6,202 bases of DNA from Lautropia sp. SCN 70-15 (lineage in GTDB: Bacteria; Pseudomonadota; Gammaproteobacteria; Burkholderiales; Burkholderiaceae_E), in NCBI GenBank assembly GCA_001724315.1, contig MEEC01000161.1:1-6202 (forward strand). Direction: 5' to 3'. Below are positions 5,371 to 6,202 of the stretch, piece by piece. Position 1 is the first letter of the stretch, and each line of letters begins with the position of its first letter. The notes beneath the pieces are model-generated. The model searched no databases. It was not told the DNA's origin and worked only from the letters and a program-made list of their open reading frames with translations. A program made the position numbers and the translations under genes.

Positions 5371-6202
5371 TTGACCTGCCTGGAAAACCGCCTGCGCGCG
5401 CTGACGCCCGACGCCCTGCGCGGGCTGCTGCGCGGCATCGAGAAGGAAAGCCTGCGCACGAAGCCCGACGGCATGCTGGCCGACACGCCGCATCCTGCCG
5501 CCCTGGGCTCCGCGCTGACGCACCCGAACATCACCACCGACTTCAGCGAGTCGCAGCTCGAGCTGATCACCGGCGTTCACGCCGCGGCCGACGACTGCGT
5601 GCGCGAGATCACCGAGATCCACCAGTACGTGTACCGGCACATCGGCGACGAACTGCTCTGGGTGGCGAGCATGCCCTGCAAGCTGCCGGAGGACGACCGG
5701 ATCCCGCTGGGCCGCTATGGCAGCTCCAACGTGGGCCGGGCCAAGACGGTCTACCGGCAGGGGCTGTCGCATCGGTACGGACGCCGGATGCAGACCATCT
5801 CTGGCATCCACTACAACTTCTCGCTGCCCGATTCGGCCTGGCCGCTGCTGATGAAGGCCGACGGCAGCCGCGCCGGCGAGCAGGACTTCCGCAGCGCCGC
5901 CTACTTCTCGCTGATCCGAAACTTCCGCCGTCACTCGTGGCTGCTGCTCTACCTGTTCGGCGCCTCGCCGGCCACCTGCGCGAGCTTCGTCGAAGGGCGC
6001 CAGCACGGCTTGCAGCAATTGGCCGGCGGCACGATGTACCTGCCGCACGCGACCTCGCTGCGGATGGGCCCGCTGGGCTACCAGAGCGATGCCCAGGCCT
6101 CGCTGGCCGCCAGCTTCAATTGCCTGGACAGCTACGCCGCCTCGCTGATCTATGCCGCGCGGCGGGTTTGGCTAGAGCAGCAGACTTGCCACAAGTGTTC
6201 CC
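5371..6202 (+). CDS. gshA: Glutamate-cysteine ligase (gamma-glutamylcysteine synthetase), 3' end beyond the window
   Basis: Catalyses the ATP-dependent ligation of glutamate and cysteine, the first step of glutathione synthesis in the cytosol. The visible 277 residues match the E. coli-type family (PF04262): LLRGIEKESLR (19-29), ITTDFSESQLELIT (54-67), LWVASMPCKLP (96-106), LGRYGSSNVGRAKTVYRQGL (113-132), RMQTISGIHYNFSLP (139-153), RNFRRHSWLLLYLFGASP (183-200) and MYLPHATSLRM-LGY (222-237). The start is TTG at 5371, preceded by CCGGAG at 5357-5362 with eight bases spacing; it places the family N-terminus correctly and no nearby ATG does. The full protein should be about 430-520 residues. From about residue 262 (after SYAASLIYAA) the translation stops resembling relatives: the expected P-x-x-YxxIG segment is replaced by VWLEQQTCHKCS. 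So the gene may be interrupted here rather than just cut by the edge. Confidence 0.92.
   Translation, partial: MTCLENRLRALTPDALRGLLRGIEKESLRTKPDGMLADTPHPAALGSALTHPNITTDFSESQLELITGVHAAADDCVREITEIHQYVYRHIGDELLWVASMPCKLPEDDRIPLGRYGSSNVGRAKTVYRQGLSHRYGRRMQTISGIHYNFSLPDSAWPLLMKADGSRAGEQDFRSAAYFSLIRNFRRHSWLLLYLFGASPATCASFVEGRQHGLQQLAGGTMYLPHATSLRMGPLGYQSDAQASLAASFNCLDSYAASLIYAARRVWLEQQTCHKCS

Noticed and set aside
5266..6048. 260-codon minus-strand open frame opposite gshA
   Set aside because: Antisense to strongly conserved GshA motifs, and its own translation has no recognisable features.

Overview
The window is high-GC DNA with tightly packed genes and reads like a chromosomal segment of a proteobacterium, most likely beta- or gamma-. 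This rests on the E. coli-type glutamate-cysteine ligase, the E. coli-like long-Q-loop cytochrome bd subunit I, and a sigma54 activator facing a sigma54-type promoter. No rRNA, tRNA, CRISPR array or recognisable transposase is present. The taxonomic placement is inference.

Left part (1-1324, minus strand): the first 441 residues of cydA, subunit I of the cytochrome bd quinol oxidase, running off the left edge. A 277-base intergenic region (1325-1601) separates it from a divergent plus-strand cluster. On the cydA side this region holds a good sigma54 (-24/-12) promoter, with inverted repeats upstream at distances suited to enhancer sites.

Middle part (1602-4176, plus strand): three genes joined by 4-base ATGA overlaps. 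They are a sigma54-dependent activator (PAS, AAA+, Fis-type HTH) whose PAS domain carries three spaced cysteines, a class I SAM-dependent methyltransferase, and a flavin reductase-like flavoprotein. The simplest reading is that the activator senses a redox or respiratory signal through its PAS domain and switches on the neighbouring cyd operon from the -24/-12 promoter. The roles of the methyltransferase and flavoprotein are unknown, but their coupling suggests a shared function.

Right part (4228-6202): a small lipoprotein gene on the minus strand faces a divergent NTF2/SnoaL-like protein gene on the plus strand. Between them is a 24-base near-perfect palindrome. The last gene is gshA (glutamate-cysteine ligase) from a TTG start, cut by the right edge. 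Its final dozen or so visible codons no longer look like the family, which may mark an insertion, an assembly edge or local divergence.

The most interesting item is the putative sigma54/Cys-PAS control of cytochrome bd: activator, promoter and candidate enhancer sit together in one divergent unit.
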